Shown here: positions 5,225 to 6,237 of the stretch, in pieces
Layout of the letters: each line of letters starts with the position of its first letter
Numbering within the stretch: position 1 is the first letter of the stretch
From: an uncultured Lachnospiraceae bacterium
GTDB lineage: Bacteria > Bacillota > Clostridia > Lachnospirales > Lachnospiraceae
NCBI GenBank assembly: GCA_947176785.1
Contig: CAMWSA010000229.1
Span: forward strand, 1-6,237
Direction: 5' to 3'
Length of the DNA: 6,237 nucleotides
Notes under the pieces: model-generated
What the model was told of the DNA's origin: nothing
Databases searched by the model: none
What the model saw: only the letters and a program-made list of their open reading frames with translations
Position numbers and translations under genes: made by a program

Positions 5225-6162
5225 GACTCATATTTCTTTTTCTCAAATACCCGCAATTTAGCGCTTTTTGAACGACTGTTTTCCTCCAGTTCCTCCCGGC
5301 CCGGCAGAACCGGTTTTCTCGTAATGACGCTGCCCAGGGGCTGCTTTCCGCAGACACACGCCGGGAACTGCGGCGGACAGGTACATGGATTTTCCGCCTT
5401 CTTAAAAGCCGTTTTGACTATTCTGTCCTCCAGGGAATGAAACGTAATGACGCATATACGTCCTCCGGGAGCCAGCAGGGCAATCATATCCTCCAGGGCA
5501 TCCCTGAGTACCTCAAGTTCATGGTTGCACTCTATGCGGATGGCCTGAAAGGTTTTCTTGGAGGGATGGCCGTTCTGCCTCATTTTCGCCGGGATGGCGG
5601 CCTTTATCGCCTCATTTAGCTGCCCGGTGGTCTCTATAGGCTCCCGCTCCCTGGCCTGCACGATATGTCTGGCAATATTCCTGGCGAAAGCATCCTCCCC
5701 ATAATCCCTGATCACCTGGAAAAGCTGTGTCTCGCTGTATGTGTTTACGATCTCCCTGGCCGTCAATGCCTGACGCCTGTCCATCCTCATGTCCAGCGGA
5801 CTGTCATACCGGTAGGAAAACCCTCTCTCCTGCGTGTCCAATTGATAGGAGGAAACCCCCAGGTCCAGCAGAATGCCATCCACCAGAAGGACGCCCTGCT
5901 CCCCCAGAACCGCCCTGGCATTGCGGTAATTGCCACGGATGAGAGTCGCTTTTCCCGCAAAATGTGCCAGACGCTGCCCCGCTGCCGCTATGGCCGCATC
6001 GTCCTGGTCTATCCCGTAAAGGTGACCCTTCTCCAGCCTTCTGCACACCTCCCAGGCATGTCCGCCTCCTCCCAGCGTTCCGTCCAGATAGATTCCGTCC
6101 GCCCTGATATTCAGATATTCGATGGTCTCCCGCAGCATGACGGAATAATGCTTAAACTCCAT
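5212..6162 (-). CDS. rsmH: 16S rRNA (cytosine(1402)-N(4))-methyltransferase RsmH
   Basis: Encodes 316 residues, the normal length for RsmH (MraW), which transfers a methyl group from S-adenosylmethionine to N4 of C1402 in the 16S rRNA decoding centre. The family landmarks appear in order: HYSVM near the start (5-9), the SAM-binding DGTLGGGGH (27-35), GIDQD (50-54), LLDLGVSSYQLD (98-109), RGFSYR (113-118), PLDMRMD (122-128), KKTFQAIRIECN (202-213), ITFHSLEDRIVK (239-250) and SRSKSAKLRV near the end. Four cysteines (260, 262, 269, 271) form the CxC...CxC pair common in Firmicutes members. I chose the ATG at 6162 because AGAGGA lies 5 nt upstream and the protein then begins MEFKHYSVM as in homologues. 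The frame stays open upstream but without conserved sequence. The last codons (SPAP and stop) come from the repeat at 5125-5224, after the usual family ending. It is the first complete gene of the segment. Confidence 0.97.
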   Translation of the reverse strand: MEFKHYSVMLRETIEYLNIRADGIYLDGTLGGGGHAWEVCRRLEKGHLYGIDQDDAAIAAAGQRLAHFAGKATLIRGNYRNARAVLGEQGVLLVDGILLDLGVSSYQLDTQERGFSYRYDSPLDMRMDRRQALTAREIVNTYSETQLFQVIRDYGEDAFARNIARHIVQAREREPIETTGQLNEAIKAAIPAKMRQNGHPSKKTFQAIRIECNHELEVLRDALEDMIALLAPGGRICVITFHSLEDRIVKTAFKKAENPCTCPPQFPACVCGKQPLGSVITRKPVLPGREELEENSRSKSAKLRVFEKKKYESPAP

Positions 6163-6237
6163 ACAAGTCCTCTGTCCATTTCTCCTAACCCGGATAAACC
6201 GGAATCCACACAGAAATTTTGCCATTTTGCGCAAGAA
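6163..6237 (-). other. Leader region upstream of rsmH
   Basis: The 75 bp upstream of the rsmH start contain its SD (AGAGGA, 6173-6168) and a short CCGG-TTTAT-CCGG hairpin. I find no -10/-35 pair and no recognisable coding end of a preceding gene. By analogy mraZ would be expected further right, but none of the three minus frames here looks like its C-terminus. rsmH is probably transcribed from a promoter beyond the window. Confidence 0.5.

Noticed and set aside
6187..6237. C-terminal end of mraZ upstream of rsmH
   Set aside because: One minus frame ends in TAG here, but the short peptide it encodes does not resemble an MraZ ending.

Overview
All four genes in this window lie on the minus strand and read leftwards. 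They form a segment of a division and cell-wall (dcw) cluster: rsmH (mraW), an ftsL-like gene, then two class B penicillin-binding protein genes in tandem. The order rsmH - ftsL - pbp - spoVD matches the Bacillus/Clostridia arrangement. The long low-complexity FtsL head, the two PBPs without PASTA domains and the moderately high GC content suggest a Clostridia member, most likely Lachnospiraceae. That assignment is an inference from protein style, not from a database search. By analogy with related clusters, mraZ would lie upstream (beyond position 6237) and mraY, or murE then mraY, downstream (below position 1). Neither is visible here.

Layout in transcription order (right to left): 6237-6163, leader of rsmH; 6162-5212, rsmH, a 16S rRNA methyltransferase; 5224-5125, a structured palindromic repeat that fills the rsmH-ftsL gap and contains the rsmH stop codon; 5102-4533, an FtsL-like bitopic division protein; 4532-4384, a spacer with small hairpins; 4383-2125, an FtsI/PBP2B-like transpeptidase with an octapeptide-repeat tail; 2093-2046, a 13-bp perfect hairpin whose 3' arm holds the Shine-Dalgarno of the next gene; 2039-285, a SpoVD-like transpeptidase with KTA in place of the usual KTG; 234-199, a good sigma-A-type promoter; 180-1, one partial and one complete copy of the same structured repeat, lying in the leader of whatever gene follows.

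The proteins fit one process. RsmH modifies the ribosomal decoding centre and is traditionally co-transcribed with division genes. FtsL is a membrane partner of the septal synthase. The two PBPs cross-link peptidoglycan, the first probably for vegetative septation and the second probably for spore cortex, if the organism sporulates.

The least ordinary content is non-coding. A roughly 100-nt two-stem repeat occurs at both ends of the window. Its two full copies differ by compensatory changes, and their wobble positions pair only in the RNA of the operon's sense strand. At the left end a duplicated half-copy could form a mutually exclusive pairing, like an attenuator, just downstream of the promoter. 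The RBS-sequestering hairpin ahead of the SpoVD-like gene is a second candidate post-transcriptional control point.
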